A DNA stretch of 64,000 bases from an uncultured Bacteroidota bacterium (GTDB lineage: Bacteria > Bacteroidota > Bacteroidia > UKL13-3): the NCBI GenBank assembly GCA_903910445.1, contig CAIVZR010000048.1:1-64000 (forward strand), in the 5' to 3' direction. This document shows positions 16,708 through 25,815 of this stretch, in pieces. A model generated the notes under the pieces. That model saw only the letters and a program-made list of their open reading frames with translations. It did not search any database and was not told the DNA's origin. The translations under genes were made by a program, and so were the position numbers. Numbering within the stretch: position 1 is the first letter of the stretch; each line of letters starts with the position of its first letter.

Positions 16708-18117
16708 ATGAAAGTACTCCGTATCCTGATTTTATTCCTTTGTTGTTCTGTTGCTGCCAGTGCGCAGACGCCGTTTACATTGCAACAATGTATAGAGACG
16801 GCACTTCAAAATAATATTCGCTTAAAACAGGCAAAGCTAAATTTAAGCAGCACAAGTATTGATGTGAAGACAAGCAAAGCGGCCATGTTACCCAATTTGA
16901 ACGCATCCTTCACCGAGAATTTTAATTACGGAAGAAATATCGACCCCGTTACGAATGCCTATATTATTAACAATACGCAATCGTCGAATATGGGACTCAA
17001 TAGCAGCGTCATTTTATTCAACGGCTTTCAATTGCTGAATAACTTAAAACAGGCGCAAATTAACTATGCTGCTGCAGGTACTGATGTACTTGCACAACAA
17101 AACGACTTGGCTTTACAAGTTGCAGCGGCTTTTTTGCAAGTGATGTATGCTGAAGATAATTTAACCAATGCCAAATCGCAACTTGATGTTACCATGAACC
17201 AACGTAATCGCACAGAAATTCTGGTAAAGGCAGGAAAGCTATCGGAGAGTGTGCTGTATGAACAGGATGCACAACAAGCCAACGACGATTACAATGTAAC
17301 CATTGCCGAAAATGCAATTATAAGCGCCAAGCTTGGCTTAATTCAATTGATGGAATTGCCGGCCACCACACAATACAGTATTATGCGCCCCAATATCGCG
17401 CTGCCATTATCGGAAAAATATGATGTGAATGTAATTTATGACCAGGCCATCAATAACAGACCTGAGGTGAAGAGTGCAGAACTACGCCGACAAGCCGCAC
17501 ACATAAATGAGAAAATTGCTTATGGAGCACTTTCACCAAGAGTAACATTATCAGGCGGTATCAATAGCCTGTATAGCAATAAGTATCGCACCTATACCGG
17601 AACCACTATTGTAGGAATTACGCCGATAGGATTAACAAAAACCACTTTGGATACAGTGTTTGCTCCTCAATTTAGGAATAATTATAGTTCTGTTAATTTC
17701 AATGATCAACTAAATCAGAATTTTGGTAAATATATTTCCTTAGGAGTTTCGGTGCCATTATTTAATAACTTGCGTGTGTCAGGAAATATTCAGAAATCAC
17801 GCATCAATTCATTGAATCAAGATTATAACTATAACCTAACAAAAAACACTTTACTGAAAAACATTCAACAAGCGATTACAGATGTTGAATCGGCTAAGGC
17901 AAAGTATAGTGCGGCATTGAAAAGTTTTGATGCGCAATCAACCAACTATAGCAATATGGAAATCAGATATGCACAGGGCTTGAGTAGTTATCTGGATTAT
18001 ATTACATCAAAAAATAATAAGGCCCGTGCAGAAGTCAATGCACAACAAGCCAAATATGATTTGATTTTAAAAACAAAAATCATTGACTTTTACAGAGGCA
18101 TTAACATCACACTTTAA
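16708..18117 (+). CDS. TolC family outer-membrane efflux protein
   Basis: A 469-residue outer-membrane channel. Signal peptide residues 1-20 (ILILFLCCSVAASAQ), then the FTLQQCIETALQNNIRLKQA start typical of TolC repeats and two structural halves with long helical hairpins (about 100-200 and 370-460). It acts as the exit duct of tripartite efflux pumps. The next gene, 10 nt away, is its adaptor. The ATG at 16708 is preferred over a TTG two codons earlier because it starts the signal peptide cleanly. The inner-membrane pump itself is not encoded next to it. Confidence 0.9.
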   Translation: MKVLRILILFLCCSVAASAQTPFTLQQCIETALQNNIRLKQAKLNLSSTSIDVKTSKAAMLPNLNASFTENFNYGRNIDPVTNAYIINNTQSSNMGLNSSVILFNGFQLLNNLKQAQINYAAAGTDVLAQQNDLALQVAAAFLQVMYAEDNLTNAKSQLDVTMNQRNRTEILVKAGKLSESVLYEQDAQQANDDYNVTIAENAIISAKLGLIQLMELPATTQYSIMRPNIALPLSEKYDVNVIYDQAINNRPEVKSAELRRQAAHINEKIAYGALSPRVTLSGGINSLYSNKYRTYTGTTIVGITPIGLTKTTLDTVFAPQFRNNYSSVNFNDQLNQNFGKYISLGVSVPLFNNLRVSGNIQKSRINSLNQDYNYNLTKNTLLKNIQQAITDVESAKAKYSAALKSFDAQSTNYSNMEIRYAQGLSSYLDYITSKNNKARAEVNAQQAKYDLILKTKIIDFYRGINITL

Positions 18118-18127
18118 TATATAAATA

Positions 18128-19447
18128 ATGAAACGTACGATCTGGTGGTTGTCAGGAATTGTTGGAATTCTATTAGTGTTTGCTTTGATCGCTAAGCAAG
18201 CCGGTTGGATTAATTCGGATAAAAGTATCAAGGTTTCTGCGCAGAAGCCCGAAAGACATACTATTATTGAAACGGTAGCCGCCAATGGGAAAATTCAACC
18301 CGAGAATGAGATTAAAATCTCATCAGATATCTCTGGCGAAATTACAGAGCTCTATGTAAAAGATGGCGACTACGTGCATAAAGGCCAGATTCTTGCCAAA
18401 GTAAATCCTCAAATTTACCAGTCGCAACAAGACCGTATCGCTGCAAGTGTAGATCAAGCCCGTGCCCAATTGGCCAATGCCAAAGCAAGCAAGGCACAAG
18501 CCGATGCTCGATTGATTTCGGAAGAGGCGACCTATAAACGCAATACCAATTTGCATAAACAAAAAGTAATCAGCGATGCTGAATTCGAAACTAGCAAATC
18601 GAGCTATGATGTGGCCAAAGCGCAAGTAGATGCAGCCAGTCAAACCATTCGTGGAGCAGAGTTTGCCATCACGAGTGCATTGGCATCTTTAAAAGAATCG
18701 ACCGACAACTTAAATAAAACAACCATCATTGCCCCCAATGATGGCACCATCTACGGACTTAAAGTGGAGCGTGGTGAACGTGTTGTAGGAACATCACAAA
18801 TGGCAGGAACAGAGATGATGCGTATTGCTGATTTAAATTTTATGATGGTGATCGTTGATGTAAATGAGAACGATATTGTACGCGTACATCGTGGTGATAC
18901 TTCCATCATTGAAGTGGATGCCTATCCAGGAAAAAAATTTAAAGGTGTAGTATATGAAATTGCGAATGCCGCGAAATCTTCTACTACGGTAAGCTCCGAT
19001 CAGGCAACCAACTTTGAAGTGAAGATTCGCATTGTATCTGAATCTTATGCCGAGATTAAGTCAAAACTGGCTAGCAATGAATCACCGTTTAGAGCGGGCA
19101 TGAACGCTACTGTAGAAATACAAACTGGCAAAAAAGAAGGAGCACTCTGTGTTCCTATTGAGTGCGTTACAACCCGCGATAAGAACGAAAAGGATAAGAA
19201 GCCTGTTGCCGATAAAACCACGACAAATAAAGACGATATGGAACAAATTGTATTTGTAATCGATAGTGGTATGGTTAAAAAAATATTGGTTACAACTGCG
19301 ATGCAAGATGATAAATTTATTGAAGTAACGTCTGCATTAAATGAAGATGCGATGATTGTTACGGGTCCGTATTCGGCAATTTCCAGAACGCTTAAAGTTG
19401 GTGATAAAGTGCAAGTGGTTGAGAAAAGCAAATTGTACGAAAAGTAA
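18128..19447 (+). CDS. Efflux periplasmic adaptor (HlyD/MacA-like)
   Basis: A 439-residue membrane-fusion protein. One N-terminal transmembrane helix (about 5-25) anchors it. The first lipoyl half-motif is ISGEITELYVKDGDYVHKGQIL (about 75-96, part of it given), followed by an Ala-rich coiled-coil hairpin (about 105-195), the second lipoyl half (TIIAPNDGTIYGL) and beta-barrel domains. This layout is that of MacA-type adaptors that bridge an ABC or RND pump to TolC. It is probably cotranscribed with the TolC gene. No MacB-like permease follows; pssA does. Confidence 0.9.
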   Translation: MKRTIWWLSGIVGILLVFALIAKQAGWINSDKSIKVSAQKPERHTIIETVAANGKIQPENEIKISSDISGEITELYVKDGDYVHKGQILAKVNPQIYQSQQDRIAASVDQARAQLANAKASKAQADARLISEEATYKRNTNLHKQKVISDAEFETSKSSYDVAKAQVDAASQTIRGAEFAITSALASLKESTDNLNKTTIIAPNDGTIYGLKVERGERVVGTSQMAGTEMMRIADLNFMMVIVDVNENDIVRVHRGDTSIIEVDAYPGKKFKGVVYEIANAAKSSTTVSSDQATNFEVKIRIVSESYAEIKSKLASNESPFRAGMNATVEIQTGKKEGALCVPIECVTTRDKNEKDKKPVADKTTTNKDDMEQIVFVIDSGMVKKILVTTAMQDDKFIEVTSALNEDAMIVTGPYSAISRTLKVGDKVQVVEKSKLYEK

Positions 19448-19496
19448 TATTGAAGAAAATTATAATCTCTCGTAATTCAAAAGCCGCAATTCATCC

Positions 19497-20225
19497 ATGA
19501 TTCGTAAAAACCTCGCCAATGCTGTTACCTGCCTCAATTTAATTTGTGGCTGTCTATCAATCTTATATTGTATTCGTATCGATTTACAAATGGCGTCGAT
19601 GTTTATTATCGCTGCTGCAATTTTCGATTTTTTAGATGGATTTGTAGCTCGATTAACGAATTCCTATTCACCCATTGGCAAGGAACTCGATTCCCTGGCC
19701 GATGTAGTGAGCTTTGGTGTTGCTCCTGGATTTATCCTCTTTGCACTTTTCTATTATAATAGTAATTTCCTTACCATCGATTTCGACCCAATGAAAAACT
19801 GGTATTCGTTTGCTGCATTTCTTTTGCCTTGTGGATCTGCCCTTCGTTTAGCTAAATTTAATATAGACACGCGTCAGTCAGATGGGTTCATTGGCATGCC
19901 AGTGCCTTCCATGGGATTCATTGTAGCTGCTCTGCCTTTTATCATCTTTGATGAGAAAACACCTGAGTGGTTTAGCAATTTCTTGGTTCATCCTATTACC
20001 TTAATATTTTTAATTTTAGGATTGTGCTACTTGATGTTATCAGAGTTGCAATTGATTTCTTTGAAATTTAAAACCTATGATTTTGCCAGTAATAAGCCAC
20101 GTTACATTTTGTTAGGCATTGGCGCCGTATTGCTTGTGTTACTGAAGTTCAAGGCATTACCCCTCATAATCCTTTCTTATCTTTTCATCTCGGTTACCAT
20201 TGGTAAAGAGGAGAAGACTGCTTAG
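19497..20225 (+). CDS. pssA: CDP-diacylglycerol-serine O-phosphatidyltransferase
   Basis: A 242-residue integral membrane enzyme that makes phosphatidylserine, the precursor of phosphatidylethanolamine. The CDP-alcohol phosphotransferase signature DGxxAR(x8)G(x3)D(x3)D is complete in DGFVARLTNSYSPIGKELD and the following SLAD (about residues 46-68). Seven or so hydrophobic segments follow. The stop codon overlaps the convergent gldN 3' end by 4 nt. Confidence 0.94.
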   Translation: MIRKNLANAVTCLNLICGCLSILYCIRIDLQMASMFIIAAAIFDFLDGFVARLTNSYSPIGKELDSLADVVSFGVAPGFILFALFYYNSNFLTIDFDPMKNWYSFAAFLLPCGSALRLAKFNIDTRQSDGFIGMPVPSMGFIVAALPFIIFDEKTPEWFSNFLVHPITLIFLILGLCYLMLSELQLISLKFKTYDFASNKPRYILLGIGAVLLVLLKFKALPLIILSYLFISVTIGKEEKTA

Positions 20226-21049
20226 TTCTCCCACATATCGTGTTCGGTATTGAATAAGGCATCATTCTGATAATTGCCTTCAATCAATGCTTCAACACCA
20301 TCCAATTGAAACTCCTCCATATCACGAATTGCAAGGTCGAATACATTACTTGTTTTTAGGATATAACTGCTAAATAATCTTTGTTCGAAAAAATCGTCGT
20401 AAGTAAGTCGGCCAGCATCATTTTGACGATTGAATATTTCTGTATTCACAAAGAGCTTGCGGCATTCCTGATAGCTTAAATAAAATGCTGGCTGGGTGCC
20501 TAAAGCTACTCCGGAGATGGTCATTTCATACATCGGTGCGATTGCATAAATGCGAGTGTATTGCTCCCCAGTATTACGGTCGAAAATCCAGTTTTCCATC
20601 ACCTTGAATTTTTTGAAATCGGCTGCCGTCAAAGTATTGGTCACCTCTACCTCCTCAATATCATCTTCATCAGCACTTCTTTGTTGTCTTACCGTAACAT
20701 AGGTAGACCCAATCAATCGTGCGTATTCAGGGCTATAAGCCGAGTCGAGGAGGGGTGAAGTATAGGCGTGAATTTTACCATCGGCAATGGCTTTATAAAT
20801 GACATCCATCAAAGGTTGTTGTGGCCAACGCATTGCTAAATTCATCTTCTCGCGCGTGTCAATCATCCTTTCAACATATTTACAAATGAATACATCACGC
20901 TCAGGCAATGGAGGCCACGGAACAGGATTTCGCTCAGCAACCGCCTGCCTTACATATATGTTTTTTTGATCGCTTTGAATAGTAGAAGCTTGTGCCATCA
21001 AGCTTTCCATGATAATAATGGCAGTGATAAGAAGAAGGAATCGTTTCAT
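20222..21049 (-). CDS. gldN: Gliding motility / type IX secretion protein GldN
   Basis: A 275-residue exported protein. Signal peptide about residues 1-20 (LLLITAIIIMESLMAQA). The region NPVPWPPLPERDVFICKYVE and the next MIDTREKMN (about 41-72) carries the RDV...W/ER..D.RE.[MV]N motif of GldN/PorN, followed by the family segment on kinase-like conservation MENWIFDRNTGEQYTRIYAI. GldN is a periplasmic ring component of the T9SS core together with GldK. It normally ends a gldKLMN operon; here no gldK, gldL or gldM is adjacent, so this copy is either an orphan or a paralog. It converges with pssA with a 4-nt overlap. Confidence 0.85.
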   Translation of the reverse strand: MKRFLLLITAIIIMESLMAQASTIQSDQKNIYVRQAVAERNPVPWPPLPERDVFICKYVERMIDTREKMNLAMRWPQQPLMDVIYKAIADGKIHAYTSPLLDSAYSPEYARLIGSTYVTVRQQRSADEDDIEEVEVTNTLTAADFKKFKVMENWIFDRNTGEQYTRIYAIAPMYEMTISGVALGTQPAFYLSYQECRKLFVNTEIFNRQNDAGRLTYDDFFEQRLFSSYILKTSNVFDLAIRDMEEFQLDGVEALIEGNYQNDALFNTEHDMWEN

Positions 21050-21281
21050 AAAAATAGATGATTATAATTCTTTGTACCTGCGAAATGAAAAAGGTAAATG
21101 GGCTAATAGAAAAAGTTATTTTGGAAATTAATGCTAGTCGTGTGAAACAATTTCTATTGAATTAACGTTAATAGAACAGGGATATTGTACCCTAATAGAA
21201 ATTAAATTCGATGCGTCTGCAAGTGGAATTGCTGAAAATGATTTGTGAAATTAAATTAAAAACATCGTTAGATGGCGCGGG
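21050..21281. other. Intergenic region upstream of gldN
   Basis: A 232-nt AT-rich gap between yjjG and gldN. It holds a perfect 12-bp palindrome ATTAACGTTAAT (21161-21172) and three copies of TAATAGAA (21104, 21169, 21193). These may be regulatory sites for gldN. No ORF or terminator was seen. Confidence 0.4.
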
Positions 21282-21968
21282 TTACACAAGCTTTTTTAAC
21301 TCTAGCAAGTGCTGGATTTCGAAGGTAGCACCCACGGTATCGGGAAGGCCTATGGGGTTGAAAAATACGCTATCGATACCTGCATTTTTTGCGCCTTGAA
21401 TATCGGCTTCTACATTATCTCCAATCATCAATACCTCTTCCGGTTTGCAATTGTTGACCTTCAAAGCGAACTCAAAAATTTCTGAAGCAGGTTTTTGATG
21501 GCCAACATCTTCACTGATTACCAAATGCTGGAAATAAGGCAGCAGCTTGCTATTCGTCATCTTCTGATGTTGAACTTCCTTAAATCCGTTGGTAATAATG
21601 GTCATTGGATATTTAGGTTTCAAGTACTCGAGCAGTTCGATACATCCCGCCATTAGATGGGTGCGGCTTGGGAGGAGTTCCAAATATTCATCCCATAAAT
21701 TATTGGGAATTTGATGAACAGGAACTTTGAAAAATTCAAATGTTTGTATGAATCGTTGTGTGCGCAAATACTCCTTATCAATGGTGCCACGATGGTATAA
21801 GCGCCACATTGCATGATTGATTTCTGAATACTTAGAGACGAAATCAACAGGGCTGATATCGTATTGATGAAGATTGTGCTTGTCGTGTAGATCCAACAAG
21901 GATCCTTCGGCATTTTTTTCAAAATCCCAAAGGGTGTGATCTAAATCGAAAAACAAGCAACGGTACAT
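21282..21968 (-). CDS. HAD-family pyrimidine nucleotidase (YjjG-like)
   Basis: A 228-residue HAD phosphatase. Motif I is FFDLDHTLWDF (about 6-16), motif II is TIITNGF (about 110-116), and motifs III/IV lie in HQKPASEIFEFAL and MIGDNVEADIQGAKNAG (about 170-186). The D-x-D-HTLWDF start is that of the YjjG group of noncanonical pyrimidine 5'-nucleotidases. Its ATG overlaps the preceding stop codon by one base (TAATG), implying translational coupling to the TPR lipoprotein gene. Confidence 0.88.
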   Translation of the reverse strand: MYRCLFFDLDHTLWDFEKNAEGSLLDLHDKHNLHQYDISPVDFVSKYSEINHAMWRLYHRGTIDKEYLRTQRFIQTFEFFKVPVHQIPNNLWDEYLELLPSRTHLMAGCIELLEYLKPKYPMTIITNGFKEVQHQKMTNSKLLPYFQHLVISEDVGHQKPASEIFEFALKVNNCKPEEVLMIGDNVEADIQGAKNAGIDSVFFNPIGLPDTVGATFEIQHLLELKKLV

Positions 21969-22666
21969 TATTTTACAAATTTTATTTTACCACTCAAGAT
22001 GTCGGCTTTATTATTCTTAGCAATAATAAAATCGGGTGCAATGGCCAAGGCCTCATTAAAATATCGCAAAGCAATTTCCTTGCTTCCCATTCCTATAAAG
22101 ATGGTTCCTTTAATATTCAAGGCAGCAGCCTTTAATGGTATTTGTTGTGGGTTGTTTTTATCCAACGAAAGCATAATCATTTCTCTCTCACTATTGGGGT
22201 CGCTTATGATTTGGTCGGCCGATTTCTCAGCGGCTGCATCATTTCCCATATTATACTGTACTTGGGCAATATCATAAATATACTCTAGCTTCTTATCGAG
22301 GATATAGGTTCTTTTATAATAGTTGATGGCGGTATCCGACATGCCTAGTTTTTTCGCATATTCGGCAGCTACTAAAGTGACTTTAAAATTGTCAGGACGA
22401 TATTTCAAACTATTGCGAGCAGCCAAAAAAGTGGAACCTTCACTGCGAGTATTTAAATACAATGCCAATAAGCTATCATAGTAATTATTTTGATTGCTGT
22501 CGTTCGCAATGATTTGGTAACATGCATTGATGGCAACGTCTACATCACCCATACTTAATGCGTTTTCATATACCTTTACATAATGGATATGCTTGCTTTT
22601 AGTGCTATCGTTATTGCAAGAAATTAAAAAAACGAGAAACAAAACAGGAATTAATATTTTATACAT
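21968..22666 (-). CDS. TPR-repeat lipoprotein
   Basis: A 232-residue lipoprotein: signal peptide with lipobox LISC (Cys about 17) followed by NNDST. The rest is four or more tetratricopeptide-like helical pairs (for example AINACYQIIANDS, AINYYKRTYILDK, ALRYFNEALAIAPDF). Such proteins are scaffolds anchored to a membrane; the partner is unknown. It is the middle gene of a DHH-TPR-yjjG operon (gap 8 nt upstream, 1-nt overlap downstream). It resembles the TPR protein at 33794-34558, sharing a C-terminal block P[ML][RK]AAA[FL]N..G.I...

 and R[YY]F[FN]EA. Confidence 0.82.
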   Translation of the reverse strand: MYKILIPVLFLVFLISCNNDSTKSKHIHYVKVYENALSMGDVDVAINACYQIIANDSNQNNYYDSLLALYLNTRSEGSTFLAARNSLKYRPDNFKVTLVAAEYAKKLGMSDTAINYYKRTYILDKKLEYIYDIAQVQYNMGNDAAAEKSADQIISDPNSEREMIMLSLDKNNPQQIPLKAAALNIKGTIFIGMGSKEIALRYFNEALAIAPDFIIAKNNKADILSGKIKFVK

Positions 22667-22674
22667 ATTTAAAA

Positions 22675-23682
22675 TTATTTTAAAAGGTTAGACCACTCGG
22701 GAAGTGCGCCAATAAATTTTTTCACAGTGTCGTCTAGCGATAAATCCGATTGGCCACCAGCGGCATTAAAATGCCCGCCACCTTTAAAGTATTTGGCGGC
22801 AAACTCATTCGCTGGAAAATCGCCCTTGCTTCGGAAACTCATTTTTACCAATTGCTTGCGATCAATAAACAAAGCCGCGAACTTGATTCCTTTGATACCC
22901 AATCCATAATTAACTAACCCCTCAGTATCCCCAGTTGTAATATTGAATAGTGCTAGCTCGTCTTGAGTAACGGTCATATACGCCACATGATACTCAGGAA
23001 TAAGTACTAATTTTTGTGATACCACATGCCCTACAAAACGAACCCGATCTTCAGTAAATGAATCGAAGATATGCTCATGAATGAAATGATGGTCGATATT
23101 AAATTTCAGTAATTCAGCCACCGCCATATGGGTTGACGGCAGGGTAGAAGGAAAACGGAATGAGCCAGTATCTGTCATGATTCCAGCATATAAACAACGA
23201 GCTATATCGCGGTCCATAAAACTATAATCCCACAAACGAATAACTTCATATATCAACTCACAAGTGCTGCTTGCCTTGGAGCTCCAATGCTCGAAATCAT
23301 AAAAAGATTCAGGATTCAAATGATGATCAATCAATACTTTCTTGCACTTACTGTTAGCCACCATTCCGCCCATATCATTAATTCGAGAAAGGGCGTTAAA
23401 GTCCAAACAAAAAACATAATCAGCCTCAGCAATCATTTCACTACTAAGTTGCTTATGCTCTTCAAAGTTAATAACGGTAGGCTCTCCAGCCATCCAGTCG
23501 AGAAAATCGCCATAATCGGTAGGCGAAATTACTTGTGATGCGATACCTGCATTTTTGAAATAATTATATAAGGCCAAGCTTGAACCCAAAGCATCGGCAT
23601 CGGGTTTATGATGGGTAGTGATGATAATGTGAGGGGAAGTAAGTTTTTTTATTTCCTCAAACAGGGGCTGTATGGTACTCAT
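22675..23682 (-). CDS. DHH family phosphoesterase (NrnA-like)
   Basis: A 335-residue phosphodiesterase. The DHH domain begins THHKPDADALGSSLALY (about 24-40), carries the second aspartate region VFCLDFNA and the name-giving LIDHHLNPE (about 134-142). The C-terminal DHHA1 domain has GGGHFNAAGG (about 305-314). Proteins of this layout degrade nanoRNAs and/or dephosphorylate pAp. The ATG at 23682 was chosen because a TACCTTTG box lies just upstream; a longer frame to 23754 would include that promoter. It leads an operon with a TPR lipoprotein and yjjG. Confidence 0.9.
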   Translation of the reverse strand: MSTIQPLFEEIKKLTSPHIIITTHHKPDADALGSSLALYNYFKNAGIASQVISPTDYGDFLDWMAGEPTVINFEEHKQLSSEMIAEADYVFCLDFNALSRINDMGGMVANSKCKKVLIDHHLNPESFYDFEHWSSKASSTCELIYEVIRLWDYSFMDRDIARCLYAGIMTDTGSFRFPSTLPSTHMAVAELLKFNIDHHFIHEHIFDSFTEDRVRFVGHVVSQKLVLIPEYHVAYMTVTQDELALFNITTGDTEGLVNYGLGIKGIKFAALFIDRKQLVKMSFRSKGDFPANEFAAKYFKGGGHFNAAGGQSDLSLDDTVKKFIGALPEWSNLLK

Positions 23683-23692
23683 TTTAAGGTGG

Positions 23693-23700
23693 CAAAGGTA
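23693..23700 (-). promoter_or_regulatory. -7 promoter element of the DHH gene
   Basis: Minus-strand TACCTTTG, 10 nt before the ATG at 23682. It matches TAnnTTTG and decides the start against the longer in-frame option. Confidence 0.5.
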
Positions 23701-23819
23701 AGGGATTGATTTAATACTTGAAGGGTGACCGACAAATAGAGTTTTAAGGCTCACTGGTCGTTAAACTGAAGCGAAATCCACAATGAAAAAGAAGGGTCGG
23801 TCAATTAATGAAACTCCTA

Positions 23820-23827
23820 TATATTTG
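23820..23827 (+). promoter_or_regulatory. -7-like element upstream of small ORF and VOC gene
   Basis: TATATTTG matches TAnnTTTG perfectly. Transcription from here would cover the 38-codon ORF at 23888 and the VOC gene at 24021 with a leader of almost 190 nt. The remainder of 23683-24020 is AT-rich and shows no other signal. Confidence 0.4.
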
Positions 23828-23887
23828 CCCAATTAATTAAATAAATTTCACTTCCTTACTTTCGGCTTACCAAGTAGCAGTAACTGT

Positions 23888-24004
23888 ATGAATTTCCTTT
23901 TTGAATTGTATCCTTTTCAAGAAATTATAAGAAAAAAAATCATTCAGGGAGAGACTATTAATACGAAACTTAAGACTTTAGGATGGAGTACAATCAAAAA
24001 ATAA
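23888..24004 (+). CDS. Candidate small ORF, 38 residues
   Basis: ATG to TAA, 38 codons, beginning MNFLFELYPFQEIIRKKI and ending WSTIKK. It ends 17 nt before the VOC gene and has a promoter-like box upstream. The spacing of IIRKKIIQGETI and KTLGWSTIKK is faintly like a helix-turn-helix, but this is weak. It could be a leader peptide, a gene remnant or chance. I do not recognise it. Confidence 0.25.
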   Translation: MNFLFELYPFQEIIRKKIIQGETINTKLKTLGWSTIKK

Positions 24005-24020
24005 ATTTTCTCTTCTAACA

Positions 24021-25082
24021 ATGCAAAAGATTATTACAGGAATACAACAAGTAGGAATTGGAGTTACCAATGCCAATGAGGCTTGGGTATGGTACAGCAA
24101 ATATTTTGGAACCGATGTAGTGATTTTTAGAGAGGCAGCTCCAGCACCTTTAATGACCCGCTATACTGGGGGTGAAGTGCATGATCGATATGCAATCCTC
24201 GCGATTAATATGCAAAGTGGCGGTGGATTTGAAATATGGGAATATACAAGCCGTAAAGCACAACCCTCAAAATTTGACATCAATTTGGGCGACACAGGTA
24301 CCCAAATTGTAAAAATAAAATGTAAGGATATTGCAGCTGCTTATGAGTGGTATAGTAAAGATAAACTCGATTTAAAAAGTGCGGTGCATAACGACCCACA
24401 AGGTAAACCCACATTTTATGTGAATGATCCTTACGGCAATAAATTTCAATTGGTGGAAGACGATTATTGGTACATGAACACTGGCCACTTGTGTGGTGGT
24501 ATCGCAGGCGTTACGGTTTCGGTAAGTTCTATGGAGAAAGCCATGAATTTTTATACGGGCGTATTGGGTATAAAAAATATGGTTTATGATGTTGAAGGTA
24601 CTTATAGCGAATGGGATAATTTCGAAGGAGGTAAGCAACGATTTCGTAGAATACTTTTAAAGCAGGACCATGAGCGCAAAGGTGCATTTAGCAAGTTGGT
24701 GGGACCTTGTAGCATTGAATTAATTCAAGCAATAGATTATACGCCTCACAATATTTTCGAAAACCGATTATGGGGCGATCAAGGATATATTCATCTCTGT
24801 TTTGATGTGGTAGGAATGAAATTGCTTCAGGACGACTGCAAACGCATGGGGCATCCATTTACAGTGGACAGTTCGAATAGCTTCGATATGGGCGATGCCG
24901 CAGGACATTTTGCATATAATGAAGATCCGGATGGTACCTTAATTGAATATGTTGAAGCGCATAAAGTGCCAATACTTAAAAAACTAGGATGGTATTTCAA
25001 TCTTAAAAAAAGAGATGCCACGCAACCGCTTCCCGATTGGATGTTGAAGGCCTTGCGATTCAATCGTAAAAAATCCCTTTAG
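24021..25082 (+). CDS. Two-domain VOC family protein
   Basis: A 353-residue protein with two vicinal-oxygen-chelate modules. The first starts GIQQVGIGVTNANEAWVWY (about 7-25) and ends with the FYVNDPYGNKFQLVE motif. The second starts IAGVTVSVSSMEKAMNFYT (about 160-178) and ends NEDPDGTLIEYVE (about 300-312). These are the beta-alpha-beta(3) units of glyoxalase/dioxygenase enzymes, with metal-ligand candidates in the terminal glutamates and GYIHLCF. The reaction is not predictable; HPPD proper has a different C-terminus. It precedes an HAD phosphatase by 48 nt. Confidence 0.8.
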   Translation: MQKIITGIQQVGIGVTNANEAWVWYSKYFGTDVVIFREAAPAPLMTRYTGGEVHDRYAILAINMQSGGGFEIWEYTSRKAQPSKFDINLGDTGTQIVKIKCKDIAAAYEWYSKDKLDLKSAVHNDPQGKPTFYVNDPYGNKFQLVEDDYWYMNTGHLCGGIAGVTVSVSSMEKAMNFYTGVLGIKNMVYDVEGTYSEWDNFEGGKQRFRRILLKQDHERKGAFSKLVGPCSIELIQAIDYTPHNIFENRLWGDQGYIHLCFDVVGMKLLQDDCKRMGHPFTVDSSNSFDMGDAAGHFAYNEDPDGTLIEYVEAHKVPILKKLGWYFNLKKRDATQPLPDWMLKALRFNRKKSL

Positions 25083-25130
25083 CATTTAATTAGTTTTAAA
25101 ATTTTAAGTTGATTTAATAGCGTAAAAAAG

Positions 25131-25784
25131 ATGATGAAAGCCGCAATTTTTGATATGGATGGATTGCTTATCGATAGCGAACCTTTTTGGAAGTATGCCG
25201 AAAGGAAGGTTTACGAAAGCGTTGGTATTTATATCGATGACGAATTTCTTCGTCAAGTAGAAGGACTTCGAATTGATGAGGCGATACAATTTGTTTATGA
25301 TCGCCATCCTTTCACAAGTAAATCAAAGGCGCAAGTGGAAGCCGAAATCATTGAAACCATGCGTCAGCTGATACTCGAGAAGGGTATTGCATTGCCAGGA
25401 GTATATCAAACCCTTGATTTATTTTATGAAAATAAGATTCCAATGGCATTGGCTTCTTCTTCCTCTGAGGTGCTTATTTCGGCAGTGATTGAGAAGCTTT
25501 CATTGCAGAAATATTTTATTGTAACACGCTCGGGTGAACATGAGAAATTTGGGAAACCACATCCACAAATTTTTATCTCCGCAGCACAAGCACTCAATGT
25601 ATACCCTACCGAGTGTATGGTGTTTGAAGATTCATTAAATGGGATTCTAGCCGCCAAAGCCGCACGCATGTATTGTATCGGTGTTCCCGATATTCATCGA
25701 TTTGATGATCCACGAATGGCCATCGCCGACAGAAAATTAAAATCTCTGAATGAGTTCGAACGCTCTATGATTCCTTCTTTATAA
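25131..25784 (+). CDS. HAD-superfamily sugar-phosphate phosphatase (HxpB-like)
   Basis: A 217-residue HAD hydrolase of subfamily IA. Motif I is AIFDMDGLLIDSEPFW (about 5-20), motif II ALASSSS (about 103-109), motif III KFGKPHPQIF (about 141-150) and motif IV VFEDSLNGILAAKAA (about 164-178). DSEPFW and the helical cap match hexitol-phosphatase B and beta-phosphoglucomutase relatives. Substrate specificity is inferred only. Start codons at 25131 and 25134 are both possible. Confidence 0.88.
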   Translation: MMKAAIFDMDGLLIDSEPFWKYAERKVYESVGIYIDDEFLRQVEGLRIDEAIQFVYDRHPFTSKSKAQVEAEIIETMRQLILEKGIALPGVYQTLDLFYENKIPMALASSSSEVLISAVIEKLSLQKYFIVTRSGEHEKFGKPHPQIFISAAQALNVYPTECMVFEDSLNGILAAKAARMYCIGVPDIHRFDDPRMAIADRKLKSLNEFERSMIPSL

Positions 25785-25815
25785 GGACGTTCGTTAATAT
25801 ACTTCAAATAGCATT

